Origin: Phycisphaerae bacterium
GTDB taxonomy: Bacteria; Chloroflexota; Anaerolineae; 4572-78; J111
Assembly (NCBI GenBank): GCA_028285035.1
Contig: JANQQF010000130.1
Location: 1 to 64,000 of the forward strand
Reading direction: 5' to 3'
DNA length: 64,000 bases
The notes below the pieces were generated by a model that saw only the letters and a list, made by a program, of their open reading frames with translations, did no database searches and had not been told where the DNA came from. The position numbers and the translations under genes are program-made. The stretch's first letter is position 1, and the number at the start of each line of letters is the position of its first letter. Of this stretch, positions 47,003-56,200 are shown piece by piece.

Positions 47003-49438
47003 CTACTCGTATGTCAATGTTTCGCGGACACTCAACCGTGAGGCGTTGCGGGCCGGAATAAAGGAGGCTATCGCCGAAATCACTAGGGCAATCACGAGCC
47101 ACAGAAAAACGCCGACCAATGAAAAGGTGTAATCGAGGGGGGTGCTTAAAGTGATGTTTCCAATGGTATCGCTTAGGAATTTACTGAGCGGTAACGCCAA
47201 TAGCGTGCCCAATGCCCAACTTAACAAGCCAATGAATAGGCCCTCGGCCATCACAGTTTGAGCCACAAATCGGCCCGATCCCCCAATGGCTCGCAAAATT
47301 CCAATTTCAACGGTTCGCTCTAAAACACTCAAACTCATCATACCGGTTAGACTCATGGCCCCAACAATCACAAATAACACAGCCAATACAGATAAAACGC
47401 TTAGGAGTACCGCAAAAATGTTACTGACCAGTCCTCGTCGGGTGGTGTTGGTTTCCTTTTGGCTGGCATTGATCCCAATTTGCCGAAAGTGATTATCAAC
47501 TGCACTGGCGACTTGGGCTTGAAAAGCAGCGTCGTTTTGTTGGGTCTTTATTAAGACTCGGTTAGCCATGCCTACCCGTCCGGTCGCTCTGGCTAGATGA
47601 TCATAAGGCGTATATACAATGGGGTCCATAAAACGGGCACCACCGACCGCTTGTCCGGTAACGATACCTACCACCGGACCGTTGATCAATTGGTCGCCAA
47701 TTTCATACTCTACCACATCACCTACCGAAATGTCTGGTTCCTCTTTCAGTAAGGGTAAATTTAGCACAATGGCGTTTGTATCATCGGGCTGTAACCAACG
47801 CCCTTCGACGATCTGAGGCTTGAGAAATTGTGAGTCAGGAAAAATACCAAATATAAGATGTCGGTCTGACTCCCGACCATCTGGTCGTAAGCGAAAACCA
47901 GTGGTTGCTAGACGACCTTCAAATGCCACAACCCCTGGCACGTGAAACGCCTCGCGTTCCGCTTTCTTCAATCGGGTGTCATCAATCGCCAGAGTAACAT
48001 CCTGTTGCCAATAATCGGCTAGGTTATCAATGGTCAGCAATAGCGAGGCCCGTGTACCGATGACAGAAATAAATATAGCGCCGGTTAGGATTAATGTCAT
48101 CAAGGTAAACATTAATCGTACTTTTTGACGCAAAATATTGCGTAACGCATAAAGCAGTGGTTCAGGGATATTGGTGATTTTTTTGAAGATTTGGTCTATT
48201 TTTCCGGCTCCAAATTGACCACCTAGACCTCCAGCCTGGGCTATCGCTTCAATGACGGTGATCCGAGTTCCGCCTAAAATTGGGAATAAGCCGGCCAAAA
48301 GCGGTATAACCAGCCCGGCCAGCAGTTCCGCTGTGTAGGCATACCACGGCACCTGAAAGCTGGTCACCTCAAAGTTCAGCAACCTCGCCAAAAAGGTTGA
48401 TAACTCTTGGGCAGCCAGGATGCTAAAGGGCACAGCCAGCAGCAGGGCGAGTAGTCCGGAGAAAAAAATCTGCCCAAAATACAAGAGCATCACGCTACCG
48501 CTCTGCATGCCCAGTGTTTTCATTATACCCACGTGAGCCACCTGCCGGGCCAAAACTCCGGTAATGATATTGACCACCAAAAATGCGCTAAACACCAGTG
48601 ATATTAAGCCAACCGTAACCAGAACAAATAAAACAGCCTGGACGACCTCATCAAGTTCATGAGCACCGGTAGGAATTACGGCGTCATAATTGGCGATCCC
48701 GTTAATTTTCAGTTTACGTTCTATAGAGGCTAAGACTTGTTGAACCTGCGCTTCATCCGTTTTATGTGGAGGCAAGGTAACCTGCAGCGAGTCATACGGG
48801 ATAGGGCGGCCCATAAGCCATTCGTAGGTATCAGCCGTAACGTACGCATACGTCCAATTAACAAAATCGGTAGGAACCTGCCCAACGTCATGTGCTATGC
48901 CGGAAATAATCAGGTCGCGCTGTCTTCCATTTTGCATGTCAAGGGTGATGGTGTCACCGATATCAACATCAAGCAGATTAAGGGATGATCGTTCAATTAA
49001 GACCGTTCGCTCCGGCGGTGGCCAGGCCCCCCGAAAGGGCCAAACTTTATGCACGTGCAGATCAGCATAGTCGGTTCGTAAATGAAGCTTCATTTGTTCC
49101 CATTCATCTGACCCAGCCTTAACCCGAACCGATTGCCAATACCGCCCCTCGGCCATTTGTACTTCCGGCATAGCAGTGATGGAGGCCACCAAATCATCAT
49201 CAAATTTGGCGGCGATGCCAAAGATGATATTGGCCGGATTGGTGGTGTCATAGGCATTCCTAAATTCACGCGATACAATAGCTTGGGTACGGGTTAGGGC
49301 ACCTACCGTAAAAACACCAACAGCAATGGAAAGAATGACCAAGAGCAAGCGAGGTTTATTGCCCCACATATCGCGTAATATTTTTTGAGCACGTAGATCA
49401 ATAGATAATATCTCTTTTTGCCGAAATTTTTTATCCAT
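47003..49438 (-). CDS. FtsX-type ABC transporter permease, copy 2 (no ATPase of its own nearby)
   Basis: 811 residues, closely similar along its whole length to the permease at 26198-28609 ([70 protein letters not shown]). The same layout holds: an N-terminal anchor, an extracytoplasmic domain and two FtsX blocks. No MacB/LolD-type ATPase gene lies beside it, so it may share the ATPase-cNMP protein encoded at 24244. Together with the exporter and glycosyltransferase it forms a leftward operon under promoter E. Confidence 0.85.
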   Translation of the reverse strand: MDKKFRQKEILSIDLRAQKILRDMWGNKPRLLLVILSIAVGVFTVGALTRTQAIVSREFRNAYDTTNPANIIFGIAAKFDDDLVASITAMPEVQMAEGRYWQSVRVKAGSDEWEQMKLHLRTDYADLHVHKVWPFRGAWPPPERTVLIERSSLNLLDVDIGDTITLDMQNGRQRDLIISGIAHDVGQVPTDFVNWTYAYVTADTYEWLMGRPIPYDSLQVTLPPHKTDEAQVQQVLASIERKLKINGIANYDAVIPTGAHELDEVVQAVLFVLVTVGLISLVFSAFLVVNIITGVLARQVAHVGIMKTLGMQSGSVMLLYFGQIFFSGLLALLLAVPFSILAAQELSTFLARLLNFEVTSFQVPWYAYTAELLAGLVIPLLAGLFPILGGTRITVIEAIAQAGGLGGQFGAGKIDQIFKKITNIPEPLLYALRNILRQKVRLMFTLMTLILTGAIFISVIGTRASLLLTIDNLADYWQQDVTLAIDDTRLKKAEREAFHVPGVVAFEGRLATTGFRLRPDGRESDRHLIFGIFPDSQFLKPQIVEGRWLQPDDTNAIVLNLPLLKEEPDISVGDVVEYEIGDQLINGPVVGIVTGQAVGGARFMDPIVYTPYDHLARATGRVGMANRVLIKTQQNDAAFQAQVASAVDNHFRQIGINASQKETNTTRRGLVSNIFAVLLSVLSVLAVLFVIVGAMSLTGMMSLSVLERTVEIGILRAIGGSGRFVAQTVMAEGLFIGLLSWALGTLLALPLSKFLSDTIGNITLSTPLDYTFSLVGVFLWLVIALVISAIASFIPARNASRLSVRETLTYE

Positions 49439-49452
49439 GAATTGGTTCAGCC

Positions 49453-51300
49453 CTAACGATAGCCTTGAGCTTGAATATTAAATAGGTGAGCATAGGTACT
49501 ATTTTGTGCCATTAGCTCATTATGACTACCAATTTCTGTCACCTGACCAGCCTCGATAACGGCTATGCGATCCGCCATGCGCACGGTGCTGAAGCGGTGA
49601 GAGATGAGAATCGCCATTTTCCCCTCCGTTAGTTGGCGAAACTGTTGAAAGATGCGATATTCTTGTGCGGCATCCAGTGCTGCTGTGGGTTCATCAAGAA
49701 TTAAGATTTCAGCGTCACGCATAAAGGCGCGACTCAGGGCCACTTTTTGCCATTGACCGATACTCAGCTCATGCCCGGCTTCAAACCATTTGCCCAACAT
49801 CGTGCCATAGCCCTTCGGCAGATCGGCTAAAAACTCGTCTGCTCCGCCTTTCTTGGCGGCAGCCACAATGCGCACTTGATCGTCCAGGTTGGCAATTTGT
49901 CCGATGCCCACGTTTTCCGCCGCAGTCAGGTGATAACGGACAAAATCTTGAAAGATTACCCCGATTTTCTGCCGCCACTCGATCAGATCATACCGATCCA
50001 ATGGACACCCATCAAGCAAAATTTGGCCCTCCGTTGGGTCATATAAACGTGTTATTAGCTTTACAAGAGTTGTTTTGCCTGCCCCATTCAAGCCAACAAG
50101 GGCCAATTTCTCACCTGGATGCAATGTAAGATTGATATGACGTAAAGCCCAATTTGTTTGCCCTGGATAGCGAAATGATACATCTCGAAACTCCAGCCCT
50201 TGTTGCATCGTTAATGGCATTGGTATTGGTGACGCCGGGGATGTAATCTGCGGTGTTAGGGCTAAATAATTGCTTATATTGTTAACGAAGAGGCTGTTCT
50301 CGTAAAGACTTAGCAAATTATTCAGAATATTTTGGAGCAGATGGTGCGTTTGCCGAAACACCTCCAAATAGAGTACCGCGTCGCCAAAGGTGATTATACC
50401 AGCAATGGCGCGAAAGACGATCCAACAGGCCGTGCTGTAATAACTTAGCAAGCCCAAACTTCCCCAACCAATGCTAATGAGACTTCTTTTTCGGGCTAAA
50501 GTTATATCTTCCCGAAAGAGCTGTTGAAACAAGTCGATGTAACGCCTCAATACGAGTTGGCTTAACCCAAAAAGTTTGACTTCATTGACATAGCGGTCAA
50601 CTGTTAAAAGTTCCTCGTAGTATTGCATCTGACGACGCTCAGGCGCCTGATCATTTAAAAGCCGAAAGGTCAATCGCCCATATTTGTTTTGGGCTGCGAA
50701 GCTAGGTAAGGTGGCCCCGCCAATAATCAATAGTAGCCAAGGACTAAAACGGATCAAAAGGAAAATGAAGGCCAATAAGGTGATTGCGTTTTGGATCAAC
50801 CCTAAACTTTGCACAATGATGTCTAAGGTGCGTTGATTTGTTTCTTGCCGGACATTTTGCAACAGGTCATAATAGGCGGCATTCTCAAAATAACTTACAT
50901 CCAGCGTCTGGGTCTTGTTTATAATCAACTGGTTAATATGTAAGCTAAGCTTAGCTCCCAGGTACCGCTCAATGAGCGAACGTAGTTGACCACTCCCTAT
51001 ACTAACAATCAGTAAGAAAAATTCCAGGGCTAAAAGAGGCAGCATAAGGCGCACCCCAACCCAAGGATCAACCCCAGATGTGGTGAGAGCCACTACCTGA
51101 TCTATGATGAGTTTGGTCACCCAGGCTAAGAGTGGGGGGAGCAATCCCCCAACCAGAGCTAAGCCCGCCATGATCAAGGTCCCACCGGGGCTGGCCACCC
51201 AGACCAATTGAAAGGCTTTGGGCAAATTGTTATAAGCTTGGCCTACATTTTTGAGCCAGGCGCCTATCCGTTGATACCAGACTTGTGTAAATTCAATCAT
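49453..51300 (-). CDS. MsbA-like ABC exporter (half transporter), copy 2
   Basis: 615 residues with six N-terminal membrane helices and an ATPase containing Walker A GLNGAGKTT, Walker B LILDEPTAALD and the switch His (ISHRFST). The signature motif reads LSIGQ instead of LSGGQ (Ile in place of the first Gly). Copy 1 keeps LSGGQ, so if the two form a heterodimer this could be the degenerate half. Its stop lies 14 bp before the permease start, and the glycosyltransferase gene is just upstream. It probably moves a lipid or glycolipid across the membrane (inference). Confidence 0.85.
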   Translation of the reverse strand: MIEFTQVWYQRIGAWLKNVGQAYNNLPKAFQLVWVASPGGTLIMAGLALVGGLLPPLLAWVTKLIIDQVVALTTSGVDPWVGVRLMLPLLALEFFLLIVSIGSGQLRSLIERYLGAKLSLHINQLIINKTQTLDVSYFENAAYYDLLQNVRQETNQRTLDIIVQSLGLIQNAITLLAFIFLLIRFSPWLLLIIGGATLPSFAAQNKYGRLTFRLLNDQAPERRQMQYYEELLTVDRYVNEVKLFGLSQLVLRRYIDLFQQLFREDITLARKRSLISIGWGSLGLLSYYSTACWIVFRAIAGIITFGDAVLYLEVFRQTHHLLQNILNNLLSLYENSLFVNNISNYLALTPQITSPASPIPMPLTMQQGLEFRDVSFRYPGQTNWALRHINLTLHPGEKLALVGLNGAGKTTLVKLITRLYDPTEGQILLDGCPLDRYDLIEWRQKIGVIFQDFVRYHLTAAENVGIGQIANLDDQVRIVAAAKKGGADEFLADLPKGYGTMLGKWFEAGHELSIGQWQKVALSRAFMRDAEILILDEPTAALDAAQEYRIFQQFRQLTEGKMAILISHRFSTVRMADRIAVIEAGQVTEIGSHNELMAQNSTYAHLFNIQAQGYR

Positions 51301-51424
51301 TACTCACAACCTAATTGATAGAACAAGCGCTAGTCCCAAATTTATTTTGGATCATTGGCTAGCTCTATCAGATGAAACCCACGTATACAATCAATGTTGC
51401 GATAAGGATTCCTTTAGAGGCTGG

Positions 51425-52558
51425 TTAGGATGAAGGTGATAAGATCCATTTTACCCGTTCCTCCAAATATTCCCAGCCCCACTGACCAACCACTCGCCAC
51501 CAAGCGGGGGTATCAATCAACAACCATAAAACAGGGTAGAGCAGAATAATATTCCAATAAGAGCTTTCGACGGGCCAATCTTTGTCTGCTCGAATAAACA
51601 GTCGCCATATTATCAGTATGGCTATCCCGTAAGCCAGACCAAGAACAAGCCCCGTCACTAACCAATTTTGGATAAATAGACCAAGTACAACCAACGGGAA
51701 TAGGAAATGAAAGGCAATTTCGGCAAGATGAGCCAATGCCAATTTTCCGAATGACTTTCGGGCGGTGATTTGAGACCAGAAAAAAGGCCATTCTTTGTAC
51801 ATCACATGCAATCTTCCTTGTTTCCAACAACATTGCTGTCGATGAATGATGTCATAAGATTGTGGTGGCCGTGTTAGGGCTTGTACCTCGGCAGTCAAGC
51901 GAACCTGGTAACCGAGACGTAGACCGATAACAGAATTTTCCAAATCATCGCCACAGTATTGACCGCTATGTTCGGCCAATATCTGTTGTAGAGTCGTACG
52001 GCGATAGAGTGCCCCAGCGCCAGTTAACGTTACTGTTGCCTCTTGATGGGTGACCAGATTGTTTGTATTAGCCAGGCGATGGGTCAGGCGGTAGTAGTCT
52101 AGCCACAGCCCAGGTTTTTCAAACAGGGGGGTAATATAAAAGCCATAGGCCATCGTCAGGGGTGAATGGTCTAATTTTTCCACCAACAAAGGTAATTTTT
52201 CGATGCCGACGAGGTCGGTATCAAAATCTGTTGCCACGATATAGTCATAGGGTAGTCTGGCAACCGCCTCACGTAAAGCGCCAACTTTCTTTTGATTTTG
52301 CGAAAGGCATATAATCTGAAAACCGTCCGGGTGTCGATCCTGAAAGACTTCTAAGCTAGTCTGACTCCCATCAGTAGAGCCATCATCGACCAAAACTACA
52401 TCACAGATTAAGCGATAACGTTGGGCCAAGGTCTGATAATACAATAGCCGTTCTGCAAACTTGAAAGCGGGATTAGCCAGTTCGTTATAAATACATACGA
52501 CGATGGCTAAGGATTTAGAATTGGATTGAAGTTGCCTTTTTTGATCCAATTCAGTCAT
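51425..52558 (-). CDS. GT2 glycosyltransferase with C-terminal membrane helices
   Basis: 377 residues. The GT2 fold is marked by VCIYNE, VLVDDGSTDGS, DFDTD (metal site) and GDDLE. The usual QxxRW is altered to RQQCCWKQGR. Two or more helices follow (IAFHFLFPLVVLGLFI, GLVLGLAYGIAILIIW). It may add a sugar to a lipid. First gene of a leftward operon with the ABC exporter and permease. The ATG at 52558 is about 100 nt after the -10 of promoter E. Confidence 0.75.
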   Translation of the reverse strand: MTELDQKRQLQSNSKSLAIVVCIYNELANPAFKFAERLLYYQTLAQRYRLICDVVLVDDGSTDGSQTSLEVFQDRHPDGFQIICLSQNQKKVGALREAVARLPYDYIVATDFDTDLVGIEKLPLLVEKLDHSPLTMAYGFYITPLFEKPGLWLDYYRLTHRLANTNNLVTHQEATVTLTGAGALYRRTTLQQILAEHSGQYCGDDLENSVIGLRLGYQVRLTAEVQALTRPPQSYDIIHRQQCCWKQGRLHVMYKEWPFFWSQITARKSFGKLALAHLAEIAFHFLFPLVVLGLFIQNWLVTGLVLGLAYGIAILIIWRLFIRADKDWPVESSYWNIILLYPVLWLLIDTPAWWRVVGQWGWEYLEERVKWILSPSS

Positions 52559-52665
52559 GTTTAAACACTATTCCCGGCTGCGATATAGTATTACCCTAAA
52601 CCCTTTGCCCTGTATGCGAGAGGCTTTTGTTCATTGGTCATTTGTGGCTTGCTGCGATATGAATT

Positions 52666-52740
52666 ATTTTAGCAAAATTATTGTCGATTGTCCGTCATGT
52701 ATTTTGGACAATCTTGTCATGTATTTTGGGCAATTTGGCT
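52666..52740 (-). promoter_or_regulatory. Tandem-repeat promoter E (minus strand) for the glycosyltransferase-ABC operon
   Basis: On the minus strand GACA (52718-52715) and GACG (52696-52693) are 22 bp apart, with a CCAAATTGCC half-copy 22 bp further up. GACGGAC overlaps the -35, and TAAAAT (52671-52666) starts exactly 21 bp after GACG. It is a fifth copy of the same architecture and is divergent from promoter D, about 50 bp away. Confidence 0.7.
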
Positions 52741-52789
52741 AACATAACCTTTATTATTGTGATATAGTTACAATTGAAGTAATGAGGCC

Positions 52790-52864
52790 AAACAAACTGC
52801 CCCAATCCCATGACAAAAATGCTCAAATTTTAGGACTGACAGTCCCAGTGAAATCAGTTATGCT
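52790..52864 (+). promoter_or_regulatory. Tandem-repeat promoter D for the PKS-ceramide operon
   Basis: A half copy (AAACAAACTGCCCC, from 52790), GACA at 52812 and GACT at 52834 keep the 22-bp period. TATGCT (52859-52864) lies 21 bp after GACT as the -10. The predicted start near 52871 leaves a leader of about 400 nt before the PKS. Confidence 0.65.
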
Positions 52865-52882
52865 TTACAAACAATGTTAAAT

Positions 52883-53236
52883 AACTCAAGTTTTGTCTTT
52901 TATCCGATAGACTCTAAAGATTTCCGAAATTGTGCTAAATAGCTCAAAATTCGGGAAACGCGACATCCTTTGACGAAATTATAGACCAAAACCTTTAGAG
53001 GGCATTTGAATATTCAACATTTGACAGATTTTGCAGCACAGGACTAGAGAAAAGCGTAGAGGACATGTCATCTCCAGGCGGTTTTTGCCGAGAAATCCTC
53101 CCGAATGACCGATGGCAAACAGACGTTTGGACGGATTTCGACGCTTCGGGCGAAGCTGAAGCCTTTCGCTTACTTTTCGTCAAGTTCGTAATTTCCAAAC
53201 GCTCTCTGAGGGTCTCGTTACCTCAAAACTTGGGTT
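52883..53236 (+). other. Structured leader of the PKS operon
   Basis: No gene is supported in this stretch. AACTCAAGTTTTG (52883-52895) is nearly complementary (one mismatch) to CAAAACTTGGGTT (53224-53236), enclosing it. Inside, CGTTTGGA (53124) pairs with TCCAAACG (53194) and encloses a GCTTCG-GG-CGAAGC hairpin (53143-53156). It could be a folded 5' untranslated region with a control function, or a small palindromic mobile element. Confidence 0.45.
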
Positions 53237-53276
53237 AAATAGGCGTAATATCTTTACCAAAAAAGAGGAGTAGAGA

Positions 53277-56200
53277 ATGCTAAAGGCCGAGTATAGTTCT
53301 ACCACTCACAAGGCTCAAAATGAGCGTATTGCCGTGGTAGGAATGGGGTGTCGCTTTCCTGGGGGAGCAAATAGCCCAGCTGCGTTTTGGGAGTTATTGC
53401 AAAACGGAGTTGATGCCATCGTCGATGTTCCCGAAGATCGTTGGGATATACGTCGTTTCTATGACCCTGACCCTGGCAAACCTGGTAAGATGTATGTGAA
53501 GCAGGCTGGATTTTTGCAGGAGAAAATAGACCGGTTTGATGCTCAATTTTTTGGTATTTCCCCGCGAGAGGCTGCGCCACTTGACCCCCAACAACGCTTA
53601 CTGCTAGAGGTAACCTGGGAGGCGTTGGAAGATGCGGGGTTTATTCCAGACCAACTTCGACATTCAAATACTGGCGTTTACATCGGTGGGTTTACTCTGG
53701 ATAATAAACTTCTTCAGCTCGGCATCCTTAATCGTGAGGCCATTTCAGCCCATTCCCCGGTTAGCTCATCGATGGTTATGCTCTCCAATCGGCTCTCTTA
53801 CTTTTTTGATTTTCAAGGGCCAAGTTTTACCGTAGATACGGCTTGCTCCTCGTCATTGGTTTCATTGCATCTAGCTTGTCAAAGCTTACTGACCAAAGAA
53901 TGCAACTTAGCTGTGAGTGGTGGGGTCAATATGATGCTCCGTCCGGAGTATCCTGTTGCGATGTGCAAAGGTGGTTTTTTAGCATCCGATGGCCGTTGTA
54001 AAACATTTGATGAACGGGCCAATGGCTATGGTCGGGGTGAAGGGGCCGGAATTGTGATCCTTAAACGTCTCTCCGATGCGCTGGCCGATGGGGATCACAT
54101 CCACGCCTTAATCGCTGCGACTGGTACAAATCAAGATGGCCGTACCAACGGCATTACCCTGCCCAATGCCGCTGCCCAGCAACAATTGATGCGAGAGGTC
54201 ATCCAGAAAGCTGGAATTTCTCCGGCTCAAATTCAATATGTTGAAGCACACGGCACCGGTACCCAAGCAGGCGATCCCGTTGAGGCTGAGTCGCTGGGAA
54301 CCGTTTTGGCTGTTGGCCGGTCTGCTAATGCACCCCCGCGCTGGATTGGTTCGGTTAAAACTAATATAGGACATCTTGAAGCGGCGGCTGGAATCGCCGG
54401 GGTGATTAAGACAATTCTAACGTTAAAGCACAAGGCTATTCCGCCGAATTTACATTTTAATCAGCCCAATCCGAACATTGATTTAGAGGCCTTGGGTTTG
54501 TGCGTGCCTCAAAAATTGGAACCCTGGCCCAATCACGATGGTCCGGCCTACGCCAGTATCAACTCTTTTGGATATGGGGGGAGCAATGCGCATGCTGTTA
54601 TTCAAGAAGCGCCCCCGTTACCTGCACTCTCCTCACCCGACAATGACACATTCTCCCAGACAAACACAGAGACAAATGGACATCTACACATCGCCGTTTC
54701 CAATCTAGTATCAACTCAGGATGCCCCCCTAATTCTTCCACTGTCCGCCCAGACTGAGTCATCATTAGCGGTTAGAGCACAACAAATAGCCCAGATGATT
54801 TCAGAGCACTCTGATCTATCATTAGCTGATCTGGCTTATACCTGTGCTATAAAACGCACGCATCATCGACATCGAATTACGGTTGTAGCAAATTCTAGAG
54901 AGTCCCTGCTTGAAAAATTGACGGCTGTAACCCAGGATAAAATTGTATCGGGAGTAACAGCCGGTCAAGTGACAATTGATCCTAAAGTAGCCTTTGTTTA
55001 CACTGGTATGGGTCCGCAGTGGTGGGGGATGGGCACTGAGTTGCTTGAGCGATATCCACTGTTCACAGAATTGCTTCAGGAATGTGATCATCTCTGGCAA
55101 AAATATGCAGACTGGTCGCTGTTGAAGCTGTTTTCGGATAGAAATGGGCAGCCAATGGCCGAACCAAAATATGCCCAACCCGCGAATTTTATACTCCAGG
55201 TGGGGTTAACCGAATTGTGGCGTTCGTATGGAGTAATGCCTGATGGTTTGATTGGACACAGTGTTGGTGAAATCGCTTCAGCTTATGTAGCCGGTGTGTT
55301 AAGCCTTGAGGATGCCCTCCACTTAACCTACCATCGTAGCCATCTGCAGCAGACCGTGGCGGGCCAAGGTACGATGTTGGCCGTTGGCTTATCCGCTCAA
55401 GCCGTGATATCTTACCTAAACGGCTATACAGATCGGATTTCTATTGCTGCAATTAATAGCCCAGCTTCAGTTACGGTAGCCGGAGACCCTACAGCCCTAG
55501 AACAACTTAGCGCCACCCTAACCAGCCAGGGCGTGTTTAATCGTCCCCTCCAAGTGAAGGTTGCCTATCACAGCTACCAGATGGCCCCCTTAAAAGCTGA
55601 ATTTCTACACAACTTAACCGACTTAACAGCTAACTCACCTCAATTGCCACTCTATTCAACCGTGACCGGGGCCTTGGTGTCTTCGAGGGAGCAGGAGCCT
55701 GAGTATTGGGGGCAAAATTTCGAAGCGCCGGTTTTGTTGTCGCAGACAATCGAGACAATGGCAGCAGACGGCTTCAATACCTTTGTTGAAATTGGTCCAC
55801 ATCCTGTGCTTGGCCCCTCGATTCAGGAATGTTTGCAAGCTGAGGGCGTGACTGGTCTGATGGGCTATTCCCTCCGCCGTAAACAACCGGAAGAGGAAAC
55901 AGTCTTAACAAATTTGAGCGAGCTTTATACGAATGGCATACCCGTTGATTGGAGTCGGCGATACCCAACCGGGAGTCTGCTTACATTACCAAACTATCCT
56001 TGGGATCGGGAAGAACTGTGGTATGAAACTGATCAGTCGCGGGAGGATCGCCTAGGCACAACTGGACACCCGTTGGTTCAGCCTCTAACAGACTCAATTG
56101 AGCCTACTTGGGAAGGCGAATTGAATGCTTATCATCTGCCCTATTTGGTCGATCATCGCCTTGAAAATACCGTGATTTTCCCAGGCAGTGGCTACGTGGA

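Noticed and set aside
47003..52558. A classical antibiotic bacteriocin-export operon
   Set aside because: No peptidase domain, precursor peptide or immunity gene is seen; surrounding genes are for lipids and sugars.
52995..53198. 67-codon minus-strand frame in the PKS leader
   Set aside because: No ribosome site, no recognisable features, and it lies in a region better explained as folded leader.
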